Shown: positions 1 through 9,079, counted from the stretch's first letter. The stretch is 64,000 nt of DNA from Croceimicrobium sp963974215 (GCA_963974215.1 CAXBBL010000011.1:62001-126000), one strand, 5' to 3'. The notes: generated from the letters alone by a model not told the origin. Numbers and translations are program-made.

Positions 1-943
1 GCAAAGGGTAGTGTTGGCCGAAGCAGATCAGTTAAAAACATTGAAGGCGGCTCAAATCGCTGTTGATGAAGGCTTGGCCCATCCAATACTTTTAGGAAAT
101 AAAGAACGAATCCATGCGCTAATAAGCGAGCATGGTTTAGAAGACATTTTGCACTTACCTGTTATTGATCCACAGGAAGATAGCGCTCGTCGCGAGGAAT
201 ACGCCCAAATGTTTTTCAAAAAACGTCAGCGCAAAGGTATTACCCTATTTGAAGCCCGTAAGTATATGCGCGACAGAAATTACTACGGCGCAGCCATGAC
301 AGAAATGGGTCATGCCGATGCATTCATTTCAGGTACCACTAAGCGTTACTCGGAAGTAATCAAACCCATTTTTAAAATACTGGGACCCCAGAAAGGCCTT
401 AGTCGAATTGCGGGCATGTACATTATGCTTACCAAAAAAGGACCGATGTTTTTTGCGGATACTACCGTTATTGAGGAGCCGAATGTTAATGATATCGTGC
501 AAATTACTCGCTTATTAGCAGAGTCTATTGAGCGCATTAATATTGTTCCTAAAATCGCCCTACTTAATTATAGCAATTTTGGAAGTAATCGAGGTCCGCT
601 GCCCAATACCATGCAAGAAGCATTAAAGATTTTGCATCGAGAAAACCCCGATTTACTTGTAGACGGAGAGATGCAGGCTAATTTTGCTTTAGACAAGAAC
701 CTCCTAAAAGAAAACTTCCCTTTCAGTGAGTTAGTAGATCATAAAGTAAACGGATTTGTGTTCCCCAATTTAGCCTCTGGAAACATTGCCTATAAGATGT
801 TGCAATCTTTTGAAGCAGCCGAAGCAGTGGGTCCTTTACTTATTGGTGTTAAGAAACCTGCACATATATTACAAATTGGCGCTTCAGTGCGAGAAATCGT
901 AAATATGATTACCTTAGCGAGTGTAGACGCCCAAACTAGATAA
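1..943 (+). CDS. maeB: NADP-dependent malic enzyme, C-terminal phosphotransacetylase-like part (5' end outside window)
   Basis: The reading frame is open to the window edge, so only the last ~314 codons are present. The visible part matches the phosphate acetyltransferase-like domain that follows the catalytic malic-enzyme domain in MaeB proteins. It opens with a VVLAEAD motif and contains SGTTKRYSEVIKPIFKILG, equivalent to the conserved 'T+.Y...+KP....G' block of PTA domains. MaeB decarboxylates malate to pyruvate with NADP; in the family the PTA-like domain is regulatory (acetyl-CoA sensing) rather than catalytic. A stand-alone phosphotransacetylase (Pta) is the alternative, but sequence continues upstream of the usual domain start without a start codon, which favours MaeB. 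A universal stress protein follows 20 bp later on the same strand. Confidence 0.85.
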   Translation, partial: QRVVLAEADQLKTLKAAQIAVDEGLAHPILLGNKERIHALISEHGLEDILHLPVIDPQEDSARREEYAQMFFKKRQRKGITLFEARKYMRDRNYYGAAMTEMGHADAFISGTTKRYSEVIKPIFKILGPQKGLSRIAGMYIMLTKKGPMFFADTTVIEEPNVNDIVQITRLLAESIERINIVPKIALLNYSNFGSNRGPLPNTMQEALKILHRENPDLLVDGEMQANFALDKNLLKENFPFSELVDHKVNGFVFPNLASGNIAYKMLQSFEAAEAVGPLLIGVKKPAHILQIGASVREIVNMITLASVDAQTR

Positions 944-963
944 CACAACCTAATCCTCTTAAA

Positions 964-1767
964 ATGAATATTTTACTTCCCACCGACTTCTCTGAAAACG
1001 CAGAAAAAGCCTGCGATATCGCCTTTCAATTAGCCGCCTACAATAATGGCACAGTAAGTATTTTACATGCTTACGATCTTCCTTATTCCGATCGCTCCAT
1101 GACCACTTCATTATTAGAGGTGATGAAAGATAATGCCGAGAAGAATATGGCTGCTTTTGCAGAAAAGGTAAAGAAGAAATATACTGGTGCTTTTAAAACC
1201 ATTGTTCGCTTGGGTAACCCCATTCGCTTAATTCACGATCAATCCGAACAAGAAGGAATTGAATTAGTCGTAATGGGCACAAAAGGTGCCAGCGGTTTAG
1301 AAGAGGTTTTAATTGGCTCGAATGCCTCTTCTGTAATACAAAACACCAATAAACCTGTACTGGTGATTCCGCCAAAAGCTGAATTAAAAGAAGTAAAACG
1401 CATCGTTTTTGCTAGTGATTTAGATCCAAAAGTAAAAGAGCAACCCTTACAACGCTTGGCCAAATTTGCAAAAACTGTCGGCGCCTCTATTGATATCGTA
1501 CACATTCAACATGAAAATAGTGTTCCCAATGGTGCACGCGATTTCTACAGCTCTTTATTAAGGGAAGTAGATCATGAATTCACCATTATTCGCTCAGAAA
1601 ACGTTGAAAAGGCCATTATTAAAGAAGCAGCCAAAGAAGATGCTGATATTGTTGCCGCCATCAACAAGCGTTATGGGTTTTTCGAAGGAATTTTCCACCG
1701 CAGCATGACTAGTAAACTTGCGTATCATACCACTTTGCCATTATTGGTTTTACATGAACCTAAATAG
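964..1767 (+). CDS. Universal stress protein, tandem UspA domains
   Basis: This 267-residue protein has two UspA-type alpha/beta domains in tandem. The first opens with MNILLPTDFSENA and ends with the nucleotide-binding signature G-T-K-G-A-S-G followed by G-S and NKPVLVIP (about residues 105-137). The second begins at KRIVFASDLD and lacks a clear G-2x-G-9x-G(S/T) motif, so only the N-terminal half is likely to bind ATP. Cytoplasmic stress or energy-status role by family; the specific role is unknown. It sits 20 bp after maeB and 33 bp before the DAHP synthase gene, with no -7 box in either gap, so co-transcription with maeB is likely. Confidence 0.85.
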   Translation: MNILLPTDFSENAEKACDIAFQLAAYNNGTVSILHAYDLPYSDRSMTTSLLEVMKDNAEKNMAAFAEKVKKKYTGAFKTIVRLGNPIRLIHDQSEQEGIELVVMGTKGASGLEEVLIGSNASSVIQNTNKPVLVIPPKAELKEVKRIVFASDLDPKVKEQPLQRLAKFAKTVGASIDIVHIQHENSVPNGARDFYSSLLREVDHEFTIIRSENVEKAIIKEAAKEDADIVAAINKRYGFFEGIFHRSMTSKLAYHTTLPLLVLHEPK

Positions 1768-1800
1768 CTTTTTTAGCTTATATCTAGGTAAAAGAACCTT

Positions 1801-2895
1801 ATGATCATACGCGATATTGAGGAATGGCTTCCTGCGAAAGAAAAACCTTTGTTAATTGCAGGACCCTGCAGTGTAGAAAGTGAAGAACAGGTTCTTAGTA
1901 CCGCTTCGGCATTAGCTAAAAACAAGCAGATAAGCGCATTAAGAGGTGGGGTTTGGAAGCCTCGCACAAAACCCGGTTCATTTGAAGGAATAGGCCAGCC
2001 CGCTTTGGCTTGGCTTAAAAAAGCTGGTGTAGAAAATCAATTACCTGTTATAACGGAAGTAGCCAATGCCAAACACGTTGAGCAAGCTTTAGAAGCTGGC
2101 ATCGATATGTTGTGGATTGGCGCACGCACAACGGTAAACCCTTTTTATGTACAAGAAATCGCCGACGCTTTAAAAGGTGTTGACATTCCTCTTTTCGTTA
2201 AAAATCCCATTCATCCCGAATTAAAACTGTGGCTAGGCGCTTTAGAGCGTTTTCAAAAAGCGGGCCTTAAAAAATTGGCCGCAATTCACCGTGGCTTTTA
2301 CGCTTATCAAAGCCAGCCTTTTCGCAATGAACCTAAATGGGAAATATTTTTCGAATTACGACGCCTAGCACCAGAGTTAAAGGTCATTTGCGACCCCAGC
2401 CATATTGCGGGCAAACGCGAACTTATCGCTGAAGTTTGCCAAAGCGCCTTGGATTTGGGTATGGACGGCTTTATGATTGAGTCCCACATCAACCCCGCTA
2501 AGGCTTTAAGCGATGCCGAACAGCAGCTGCACCCAGATGATCTTGCCAAGATATTTACGGGCTTAGAACGCCGAGAAGAAGCTATTCACGACAAACGCTT
2601 TATTGGTCAATTAGAAAAGTTGAGAAGTGAAATCGACCTCGTAGATGAAGAGATTCTAAAACTTATTAAAAAACGCTTGGATCTCGCCAATAGCATTGGT
2701 CCCGTAAAATACGACCATCAGGTAACTATCTTTCAAATGAAGCGCTGGTTTAAAGTTTTAGAAAATCGTAAAAGCTTTGGACAAAACCTTGACCTTAACG
2801 AAGGCCTGGTGCACGAAGTCTTTCAACTCTTGCATAAGTACTCTATCGACGAGCAAATAAAGAGTCATAAAAACTCGAGTGCTAAACAACTATAA
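1801..2895 (+). CDS. aroF: Bifunctional 3-deoxy-7-phosphoheptulonate synthase / chorismate mutase
   Basis: Residues 1-260 form a DAHP synthase of the AroF/KDOPS-like type. GPCSVES at residues 21-27 and RGGVWKPRTKPGSFEG binds phosphoenolpyruvate and phosphate; the later HRGF and CDPSHIAG motifs hold catalytic and metal ligands. Residues ~263-345 form an AroQ-type chorismate mutase helix bundle (LRSEIDLVDEEILKLIKKR). The protein joins the first step of the shikimate pathway to the first committed step to Phe/Tyr, a fusion common in Bacteroidota, where the mutase domain also gives allosteric control. The start at 1801 is the first ATG and leaves a normal N-terminus. It is transcribed with the upstream stress-protein gene or from a promoter I could not see. 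The gene symbol is the one usual for this class; numbering of isozymes varies. Confidence 0.92.
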   Translation: MIIRDIEEWLPAKEKPLLIAGPCSVESEEQVLSTASALAKNKQISALRGGVWKPRTKPGSFEGIGQPALAWLKKAGVENQLPVITEVANAKHVEQALEAGIDMLWIGARTTVNPFYVQEIADALKGVDIPLFVKNPIHPELKLWLGALERFQKAGLKKLAAIHRGFYAYQSQPFRNEPKWEIFFELRRLAPELKVICDPSHIAGKRELIAEVCQSALDLGMDGFMIESHINPAKALSDAEQQLHPDDLAKIFTGLERREEAIHDKRFIGQLEKLRSEIDLVDEEILKLIKKRLDLANSIGPVKYDHQVTIFQMKRWFKVLENRKSFGQNLDLNEGLVHEVFQLLHKYSIDEQIKSHKNSSAKQL

Positions 2896-2939
2896 TCACT
2901 TAGTAAACAGCTGCAGTTTTCTTTCCTTCTAATTGCGCT

Positions 2940-2947
2940 TAAATTTG
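2940..2947 (+). promoter_or_regulatory. -7 promoter box TAAATTTG for recJ
   Basis: An exact match to the Bacteroidetes -7 consensus TAnnTTTG lies 15 bp before the ATG at 2963. It also decides the recJ start: a longer frame beginning with TTG at 2933 would put the promoter inside the gene. Confidence 0.6.
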
Positions 2948-2962
2948 CGGCAAATATTAATT

Positions 2963-4687
2963 ATGCCATTAGACTACCAGTGGAAACATAAAGCGCATGT
3001 CGATGAAGATCAACTCCGTGCTTTTAAAGCTGAGCTTCCCATTTCAGAGATATTTCTGAGTCTATTAGTACAAAGAGGCATTGTTAATCGCTCGGAGGCG
3101 GAAGCCTTCTTTAAACCCAATCTACAAAAGCTCCATAATCCTTTCTTAATGAAGGACATGGACAAGGCGGTCTCTCGCATTAAACAAGCAATAAAAGCGG
3201 AAGAAAAGATAATGGTTTATGGCGACTACGATGTTGATGGCACCACAGCTGTGGCGCTATTCTCAGGATTTTTAGAAAAACATTATCCCGCCGTAATCAC
3301 CTATATACCCGATCGTTATAAAGAAGGCTACGGTGTATCTCAGGCGGGAATTGATTTCGCGGCGGAGCAAAATATCAGTCTTATAGTCGCCCTCGACTGT
3401 GGTATCAAAGCGATCGACAAAGTTGATTACGCCCTTTCTCAAGAAATCGATTTTATAATTTGCGACCACCACACGCCGGGCGATACTTTGCCTATGGCCG
3501 CCGCCGTTCTCGATCCAAAACGCGCCGATTGTCTATATCCTTATAAAGGTCTAAGCGGCTGCGGAGTTGGCTTTAAATTAGTACAAGCGCTTTGCCAAGA
3601 ATGGGATTTAGGAGATGAGCATTGGCTCCCCTACCTCGATTTATTAGCCGTAAGTATTGGAGCAGACATTGTCCCCATGACGGGGGAGAATCGCATTCTC
3701 ACCTACTTTGGTCTACAGCAAATAAATTCAAAACCCAGTGCAGGATTAGAGGCACTTATAAGAATCGCCAAACCATCTGGCTGCAAACTTGATATTAGCG
3801 ATGTAGTTTTTATGCTCGCTCCGCGCATCAATGCAGCGGGCAGATTAGCACATGGGAAAAAAGCGGTAGAACTATTAAGAGGGGAAGACCTCAGCATTAT
3901 TGACGTGATTGCCCAAGAGATAAATCAGAATAATACCGAAAGAAGAAGCCTCGATCAATCCATTACCCAAGAAGCACTGCGTCAAATCCAAAGACTTAAA
4001 GAAGAAGACAGAAAAAGCTCGGTGGTTTATGAAGCCAGCTGGCATAAGGGAGTGATTGGCATTGTTGCTTCCCGACTGATAGAGAACTACTACCGCCCAA
4101 CCATCGTTTTCACCAAATCGGGCGATAAGCTTGCAGGCTCTGCTCGCACTGTCGCTGGTTTTGATGTGTATCAAGCTTTACTAAAATGTGATCATATTCT
4201 CGAGCAATTTGGTGGGCACCCTGCAGCGGCAGGAATGACCCTAAAAGAGGAGCGGTACGAAGAGTTCAAAAGCCATTTTGAAAGCGTTGTTGCCGACAGC
4301 ATTCTTCCCGAACAATTACTACCGAATATCAGCTATGATCTTCAAATTAAACTGGAAGACCTCAGCCAAAATTTTTACAATACCATACAGCGTTTCGCGC
4401 CATTCGGCCCCGAAAATCTCAGTCCCATATTCCGAAGCGATGGATTAATAAACCAAGGCTCGCGTGCGGTCGGTGAAGGGCAAAAACATTTAAAGTTAGG
4501 TATTTTAGACCCTGAAACTGGAATCGTAATGGACGGTATTGGCTTTGGGATGGCGCACTATTTAGAAATACTTCAATCAGGTAAAGAAGTCTCTATTCTT
4601 TACCATTTAGAGCAAAATATTTTCCGTAATAAAGTTAGCTTGCAGCTAAGACTCCTAGATCTCAAGTTGAGCGAGGATCTTTCCTAA
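2963..4687 (+). CDS. recJ: Single-stranded-DNA-specific exonuclease RecJ
   Basis: RecJ degrades ssDNA 5' to 3' in recombinational and mismatch repair. The 574-residue product has the DHH phosphoesterase core: YGDYDVDGTT (residues 86-95), a LDCGI block, CDHHTPG, and LDPKR, together providing the Mn-binding Asp/His residues. The DHHA1 domain follows, with GRLAHGKKAVELL and the diagnostic FGGHPAAAGMT. The C-terminal OB fold covers the last ~120 residues. Length is normal for the family. The ATG at 2963 is chosen over the upstream TTG because MPLDYQWKH is the usual kind of RecJ N-terminus and a -7 box lies in between. An SDR gene follows after 18 bp. Confidence 0.95.
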   Translation: MPLDYQWKHKAHVDEDQLRAFKAELPISEIFLSLLVQRGIVNRSEAEAFFKPNLQKLHNPFLMKDMDKAVSRIKQAIKAEEKIMVYGDYDVDGTTAVALFSGFLEKHYPAVITYIPDRYKEGYGVSQAGIDFAAEQNISLIVALDCGIKAIDKVDYALSQEIDFIICDHHTPGDTLPMAAAVLDPKRADCLYPYKGLSGCGVGFKLVQALCQEWDLGDEHWLPYLDLLAVSIGADIVPMTGENRILTYFGLQQINSKPSAGLEALIRIAKPSGCKLDISDVVFMLAPRINAAGRLAHGKKAVELLRGEDLSIIDVIAQEINQNNTERRSLDQSITQEALRQIQRLKEEDRKSSVVYEASWHKGVIGIVASRLIENYYRPTIVFTKSGDKLAGSARTVAGFDVYQALLKCDHILEQFGGHPAAAGMTLKEERYEEFKSHFESVVADSILPEQLLPNISYDLQIKLEDLSQNFYNTIQRFAPFGPENLSPIFRSDGLINQGSRAVGEGQKHLKLGILDPETGIVMDGIGFGMAHYLEILQSGKEVSILYHLEQNIFRNKVSLQLRLLDLKLSEDLS

Positions 4688-4705
4688 ACTCAAATAATTA
4701 TAGCG

Positions 4706-5461
4706 ATGAAAAAAACGGCATTTATTAGTGGGGCAACCAGTGGTATTGGCCAAGCCACCGCCCGAAGATTTGCAAAAGAAGGCATAAAACTTGTGCTTTG
4801 CGGTAGACGCCTCGAGCGCCTACAAGCCCTTGAAGAAGAGCTTAGCGCATTAACAGAAGTACACATTCTCAATTTTGACGTCCGCAATAAAAAAGCAGTA
4901 GAAAACTCCATCGCTTCCTTACCGGAAGAGTTCTCAAGTGTGAATATTCTCATCAACAATGCTGGTAATGCCCACGGACTTGAACCCATGCAGGAAGGCG
5001 ATATTGGTGATTGGGATGCCATGATAGACATAAATGTGAAAGGACTGCTTTACGTCAGCAAGTCACTCCTACCAAGCCTAATAAAAAACAAAGGCCAGAT
5101 TATTAATATTGGTTCTACCGCAGCAAAAGAAGTCTATCCTAATGGCGGTGTTTACTGCGCATCAAAACACGCAGTTGATGCTTTAACCATTGGTTTACGC
5201 ATCGACCTTAACAAGGAAGGCGTGCGCGTAGGAGCGGTTCACCCTGGCATGGTGGAAACAGAATTTAGCGAAGTGCGGTTCAAAGGCGACTCTGAAAAAG
5301 CAGCAAAGGTTTATAAGGGCTTCAGGCCTTTACAGGCAGAAGATTTAGCCGATATTTTATACTTCGTATGCAGCAGACCTTATCATGTTAATATTGCCGA
5401 CCTAGTTGTAATGAGCGTAGATCAAGCTAGTAGCACGATTGTAAATAAAAACTTAAACTAA
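4706..5461 (+). CDS. SDR family NAD(P)-dependent oxidoreductase (YdfG-like)
   Basis: A classical short-chain dehydrogenase of 251 residues. The cofactor motif SGATSGIG is at residues 8-15 and a basic GRR follows beta-2, suggesting NADP preference. NNAG is at 84-87, and the catalytic triad is Ser137, Tyr150 and Lys154 (YCASK). The order of motifs and the HPGMVETEFS segment resemble YdfG-type 3-hydroxy acid (serine/malonic semialdehyde) reductases, but substrate cannot be assigned from sequence. It lies 18 bp downstream of recJ on the same strand and ends 5 bp before the convergent M23 peptidase gene. Confidence 0.85.
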   Translation: MKKTAFISGATSGIGQATARRFAKEGIKLVLCGRRLERLQALEEELSALTEVHILNFDVRNKKAVENSIASLPEEFSSVNILINNAGNAHGLEPMQEGDIGDWDAMIDINVKGLLYVSKSLLPSLIKNKGQIINIGSTAAKEVYPNGGVYCASKHAVDALTIGLRIDLNKEGVRVGAVHPGMVETEFSEVRFKGDSEKAAKVYKGFRPLQAEDLADILYFVCSRPYHVNIADLVVMSVDQASSTIVNKNLN

Positions 5462-5466
5462 TAATT

Positions 5467-6786
5467 TTACTCTTGGGCGGATGCTAATTGCACCTTCGGG
5501 TTTTCCTTATTATTAAGGATAGGCAAGGCATCCACTCTTTTCTTTAAGTCTACCATTTTCGCTTGAAAATGAGGCATGAAATCATCGCTAATTGGTTCTG
5601 CTTCGGGTAAGTCTTGACGTAAAGGATCTACTTGCTGTCCATTAACCCAAAAGCGATAACAAACGTGTGGACCAGTGGCTAAGCCTGTACTTCCAATATA
5701 ACCAATCACATCTCCTTGTCTTACACGGCTACCTTTTTTAATTCCCTTTGCAAATTTACTCATGTGTAAATACTGGGTAGTATAGGTGCTATTATGACGA
5801 ACTTTCACATAATTACCATTGCCACGTGTATAAGCGGCTGCGATAACCTCACCATCGGCGGTAGACATAATGGGTGTACCATGTGGCGCGGCGTAATCGG
5901 TACCTAAATGGGGTTTTACTCTTTTTAAAACTGGGTGAAAACGATGGCGGTTAAAACGAGATGAGATTCTAAAGAAATCTAAAGGTGCCTTTAAAAAAGC
6001 CTTGCGCAGTGAACGTCCTTCCTCATCAAAATAATCGCGGTAGGTACTATCGTTATCGTAATAAAAGGAATAGAAAGAACGACCGTTGTGGTTGAAATCG
6101 GCGGCCAAAATACGGCCTACTCCTACTGAAATCGTGTCATTGATAAAACGCTCCTCGTAAACCAATTTAAAATAATCACCAGGCTGAATCCGAAAGAAGT
6201 CAATCGTCCAAGCGTACACTTTTGAAAGCTCTACCACCAAGGCTGGAGAACCACCTTTTTCTAATAAGCTTTCATATAGCGAAGAGTTAATCACTCCGCT
6301 AATGCCTTTTGAAACCACCTTTACTTCTTCTTCCCCGCGGTATACATTTACACTATCGCTCAAGTCAAAAACTACATAGTTAATCGCCGAAGCTTGGTAA
6401 ACCATGTAGCGAGCAACATTAGTATCTTTCTTATCACAAAAAAGAGCATAAGGCTTTCCGGAGCGCAAAGAGCGCACGTCAAAAACATCTTTAAAATCAG
6501 TGGCTACTTTATGAATAGTAGCATAATCAACGCCGAAGTTTAAGAGAATATTCCCAAAACTTTCGCCGCGCTCCACAATAGATTCCACCACATTGAAGGA
6601 ATCAACTGGAATACCGAACTTAATTACACTAATGGGAGGAATTGCATCTTCTTCCTTTTGACTTTCTTCGAGAATAGTCGGGCTATCGTCCTTAACAAAT
6701 CGATCGAATAGTCCCAGATTATTTAGAATTACCAAGGGTATGATAAGCACTAAAAAAGCTAATGCAATTTTGAGCTTTTTATTCAT
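5467..6786 (-). CDS. M23 family (LytM-type) metallopeptidase, membrane-anchored
   Basis: This 439-residue envelope protein starts with a single hydrophobic anchor (residues ~7-24) and ends in a LytM/M23 domain (about 285-400) expected to cut peptidoglycan peptides. Visible active-site residues are His293 and Asp297 (HLGTD), His341 (YLHMSKF) and His374 (GPHVC). The second His of the usual HxH motif is replaced by Cys376, so the zinc set would be His/Asp/Cys if active. The middle region (~70-250) resembles the OapA/LysM-like N-terminal region of related Bacteroidota peptidases. It has its own -7 box at 6817-6824 and is followed convergently by the SDR gene. Confidence 0.87.
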   Translation of the reverse strand: MNKKLKIALAFLVLIIPLVILNNLGLFDRFVKDDSPTILEESQKEEDAIPPISVIKFGIPVDSFNVVESIVERGESFGNILLNFGVDYATIHKVATDFKDVFDVRSLRSGKPYALFCDKKDTNVARYMVYQASAINYVVFDLSDSVNVYRGEEEVKVVSKGISGVINSSLYESLLEKGGSPALVVELSKVYAWTIDFFRIQPGDYFKLVYEERFINDTISVGVGRILAADFNHNGRSFYSFYYDNDSTYRDYFDEEGRSLRKAFLKAPLDFFRISSRFNRHRFHPVLKRVKPHLGTDYAAPHGTPIMSTADGEVIAAAYTRGNGNYVKVRHNSTYTTQYLHMSKFAKGIKKGSRVRQGDVIGYIGSTGLATGPHVCYRFWVNGQQVDPLRQDLPEAEPISDDFMPHFQAKMVDLKKRVDALPILNNKENPKVQLASAQE

Positions 6787-6816
6787 ATTATCGTTGAGAG
6801 GTTTTCAAATTGGCGG

Positions 6817-6824
6817 CAAATATA
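6817..6824 (-). promoter_or_regulatory. -7 promoter box TATATTTG for the M23 peptidase gene
   Basis: Read on the minus strand the box is TATATTTG, an exact TAnnTTTG match, 30 bp upstream of the start codon at 6786. A TTTG lies at 6844-6841 as a possible -33 element with a slightly short 16-bp spacer. Confidence 0.55.
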
Positions 6825-6874
6825 CATTTGCTCTGCGAAGCAAACGAGCTGAGACACTTATTATTATGTAAATT

Positions 6875-7855
6875 TTAAGATTTCTTTGCTTCGGCTAAAA
6901 CTTGATTAACCCAGGACTTACCCCATTCCTCCTTTTCTAAATCACTCCACAAGGCAGGGTAAAAAATTCGTTTTTGAAAACGTGGTGGTAAATATTTTTG
7001 CCAGTTTGTTCCGCCGGTAGCACGCACATCCATTGGGCGACGGGCTAAATAAACTACCGAAGTTTTATAATGCTGTAATGGCCAAAATACATTTACATTT
7101 AAGTCTAGCAGCCTTAACTGATCCTTCAAATCTTTATCTGCCTGCTCCTCTGGATTTAATTTCAAATAGAGCTGCCAAATGTTTTTATCGCTAAAATTCT
7201 TCGCGTGGCGGATAATTTTCTCGGAGTACTTTAACTCAAACTGCTTCAGCGTTAAAGTTTTAGCACCTGTATCGGCGATGGTCGCCCCTTTTTTCCAATA
7301 AATATGTTGGTACATCTCCTCTTCAGATTTCACCACACCTTGATAAGCAGGACGTACTTCTTGATCCACCAAATTAACCATATCGGTTGCGCAAAGCTCG
7401 ATCAAGCGATATTGCACCGATTGAAATCCACTAGCGGGAATAAGAGACATTCGGAATTTCAAAAACTGATGGCGATCCATGCCGTCCATCATTACTGCGA
7501 AAGAATGCGTTAGTGCTTCAAAGTAACGATTGATACGCCCCAATTTCACTTTAAATGTTTCTAAACTCGGCGCACCAGAAGCTGCAAGTTGATTCAGCTC
7601 ATGTAGGGAAAGTTTAAAGTAGAGTTCGGTAATTTGATGATACATTATGAAGATTTCTTCATCGGGAATATCGGTTACCGGACTTTGTAAACTTAATAGC
7701 GTATCGAGGTGAATATAATCCCAGTAGGTATTATAATCTTGATATAAAAGACCATCGAGAAAGTCAAGTAGTTCTTGGCCACTCGCCTGATACTTATCGG
7801 CTAATTGGTTTAAACGTTCTTGTATTTCGGGGCTTATCTGAACTTGCTTAGGCAT
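6875..7855 (-). CDS. kynA: Tryptophan 2,3-dioxygenase (heme)
   Basis: TDO opens the indole ring of L-tryptophan to N-formylkynurenine, the first step of kynurenine catabolism. The 326-residue product has the family block DEEIFIMYHQITELYFK (residues 65-81), whose His73 corresponds to the substrate-pocket His. FRMSL...GFQSVQYR supplies the Arg that binds the substrate carboxylate. A C-terminal QHYKTSVVYL His is the probable heme ligand, followed by RATGGTNWQKYLPP, which closes the active site. The ATG at 7855 is chosen; a TTG two codons upstream is less likely. A -7 box lies at 7876-7883. No other kynurenine-pathway gene is in the window. Confidence 0.93.
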   Translation of the reverse strand: MPKQVQISPEIQERLNQLADKYQASGQELLDFLDGLLYQDYNTYWDYIHLDTLLSLQSPVTDIPDEEIFIMYHQITELYFKLSLHELNQLAASGAPSLETFKVKLGRINRYFEALTHSFAVMMDGMDRHQFLKFRMSLIPASGFQSVQYRLIELCATDMVNLVDQEVRPAYQGVVKSEEEMYQHIYWKKGATIADTGAKTLTLKQFELKYSEKIIRHAKNFSDKNIWQLYLKLNPEEQADKDLKDQLRLLDLNVNVFWPLQHYKTSVVYLARRPMDVRATGGTNWQKYLPPRFQKRIFYPALWSDLEKEEWGKSWVNQVLAEAKKS

Positions 7856-7875
7856 TATCAAAAAATTTGGGTGCC

Positions 7876-7883
7876 CAAAGGTA
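7876..7883 (-). promoter_or_regulatory. -7 promoter box TACCTTTG for the tryptophan dioxygenase gene
   Basis: Exact TAnnTTTG on the minus strand, 20 bp upstream of the ATG at 7855, in the 44-bp gap after the DUF3108 gene. It suggests the dioxygenase is transcribed on its own even though the three minus-strand genes are co-directional. Confidence 0.5.
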
Positions 7884-7899
7884 TCTAATTAGATTTTGT

Positions 7900-8709
7900 T
7901 TAGCGGTACTGTAAACCGCGTATTAGGTTCTCGGTTTTAACTAATTTCACTTTAATGCTTCCCACTAGCAGTTCACTTTCAATAAGGACAGGCACTTTAT
8001 TTATGTCGTCGCTTACATAAATGGTCATGCCTTCATTTTCTTTAAAGATGCGCCCCTCTTGTAAACTAGGTCTTAACTTTAAACATTGCACCTTACCGGC
8101 GTCTGTTTTAACCATCTCCTTACCTAAATAATGTAAACGAAAAGGAAACTGCTCGTGATCTAAAAACATGGTAAAGCTTATCATATCACCCGGTTCAAGC
8201 GTATCGGTTTTAATACTGCGGGCGTAATAAAAGGCGCTCAACATATCCTGCGCATAAGGCTCAAAGGTAAACTCGCCTTTTTGGGGCGCCTCCTTATCCA
8301 CTACTTTCTGATTTAATTGATCAAAAATCAAATGTCTCTTAATCTTGTAGCCGCCCTCGCTTACATCGCGAATAAATTCCCAAGGAACGATGGCTTCAGT
8401 ATCGATATAGGATTCATAGCGATCGCGGGTTTTAAAAAACCATTCGGTCATACCAATTGAACGACCTATGCCTACCGCATGAAATACTGGTCTTCCCGCT
8501 TTTTTTGTTAAACGCTCAATACTTATCGTCGCTTCGCCTGCATCAATAAATCCGTAGCTAATGGTATAACTTAACTTCTCCCCCACTTTAAAAGAATTCG
8601 ACTGTAGATTGCGGAGGCGGTCAATAGTAGCCAAATTTTGGGGCTGCTCATCTTGCGCAAGCGGGGCTAAAGTTAATGCAGCTATAGATAAAAGGAGTAA
8701 ACTTTTCAT
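7900..8709 (-). CDS. DUF3108 domain-containing secreted protein
   Basis: A 269-residue protein with an N-terminal signal peptide (MKSLLLLSIAALTLAPLAQ), so exported to the periplasm or outer membrane. The mature region starts with FKVGEKLSYTISYG and GEATISIE, the opening strands characteristic of DUF3108, a beta-rich domain common in Bacteroidota whose function is unknown. It is probably a lipid- or LPS-related envelope factor, but nothing in the sequence proves that. Its neighbours are the tryptophan dioxygenase (45 bp downstream) and a small membrane protein gene upstream. Confidence 0.8.
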   Translation of the reverse strand: MKSLLLLSIAALTLAPLAQDEQPQNLATIDRLRNLQSNSFKVGEKLSYTISYGFIDAGEATISIERLTKKAGRPVFHAVGIGRSIGMTEWFFKTRDRYESYIDTEAIVPWEFIRDVSEGGYKIKRHLIFDQLNQKVVDKEAPQKGEFTFEPYAQDMLSAFYYARSIKTDTLEPGDMISFTMFLDHEQFPFRLHYLGKEMVKTDAGKVQCLKLRPSLQEGRIFKENEGMTIYVSDDINKVPVLIESELLVGSIKVKLVKTENLIRGLQYR

Positions 8710-8759
8710 AAGGGGACTTTCTACTAATATTACAAACGCAATGCCAACCTTTGCCGTAT

Positions 8760-9017
8760 CTATTCTCCGAAGAGTTCAGACAAGGTTCCGCGGGCGGCAC
8801 CATAAACATCATCTACTGAACTATCGTAACCGGGAATCACGTCGATATTGTAATAGCGCTTGATCTCCAATAAGGCCAGCAGAAAAACGACAAACCACAA
8901 AATTAAACCTGCTGATTTAAACAGGAAGCTAAACGAATCGCGCAAGAGTAAAATCTTTTTATTCGATTTTTTCTTTTTGTCTTTCTCTGGCAATATGGAG
9001 GGGGCACCGGGTCGCAT
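8760..9017 (-). CDS. Small single-pass membrane protein, unknown function
   Basis: An 85-residue protein I do not recognise. It has a short basic, lysine-rich N-terminal region (DKKKKSNKK around residue 15), one long hydrophobic segment (about 38-58: AGLILWFVVFLLALLEI) and an acidic C-terminal tail. The ATG at 9017 is preferred over a TTG at 9038. A TAATTTTG -7 box sits on the minus strand at 9056-9063, which supports a real gene. Codon use looks like that of its neighbours. It lies between leuS and the DUF3108 gene, all on the minus strand. Confidence 0.6.
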   Translation of the reverse strand: MRPGAPSILPEKDKKKKSNKKILLLRDSFSFLFKSAGLILWFVVFLLALLEIKRYYNIDVIPGYDSSVDDVYGAARGTLSELFGE

Positions 9018-9055
9018 GGAAAAAATAAAATTAAACAATTCCTAGCCACCAATGG

Positions 9056-9063
9056 CAAAATTA
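9056..9063 (-). promoter_or_regulatory. -7 promoter box TAATTTTG for the small membrane protein gene
   Basis: Exact TAnnTTTG on the minus strand, 38 bp upstream of the ATG at 9017, in the gap after the leuS stop codon. Confidence 0.45.
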
Positions 9064-9079
9064 ACCTTCTGACACCAAA

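Noticed and set aside
2933..2962. TTG start of recJ at 2933
   Set aside because: A consensus -7 box (2940-2947) lies between it and the ATG at 2963, and the extra residues do not resemble RecJ.
4690..5031. Minus-strand frame antisense to the SDR gene
   Set aside because: Lies wholly opposite a clear SDR coding sequence and has no domain; a shadow of high coding bias.
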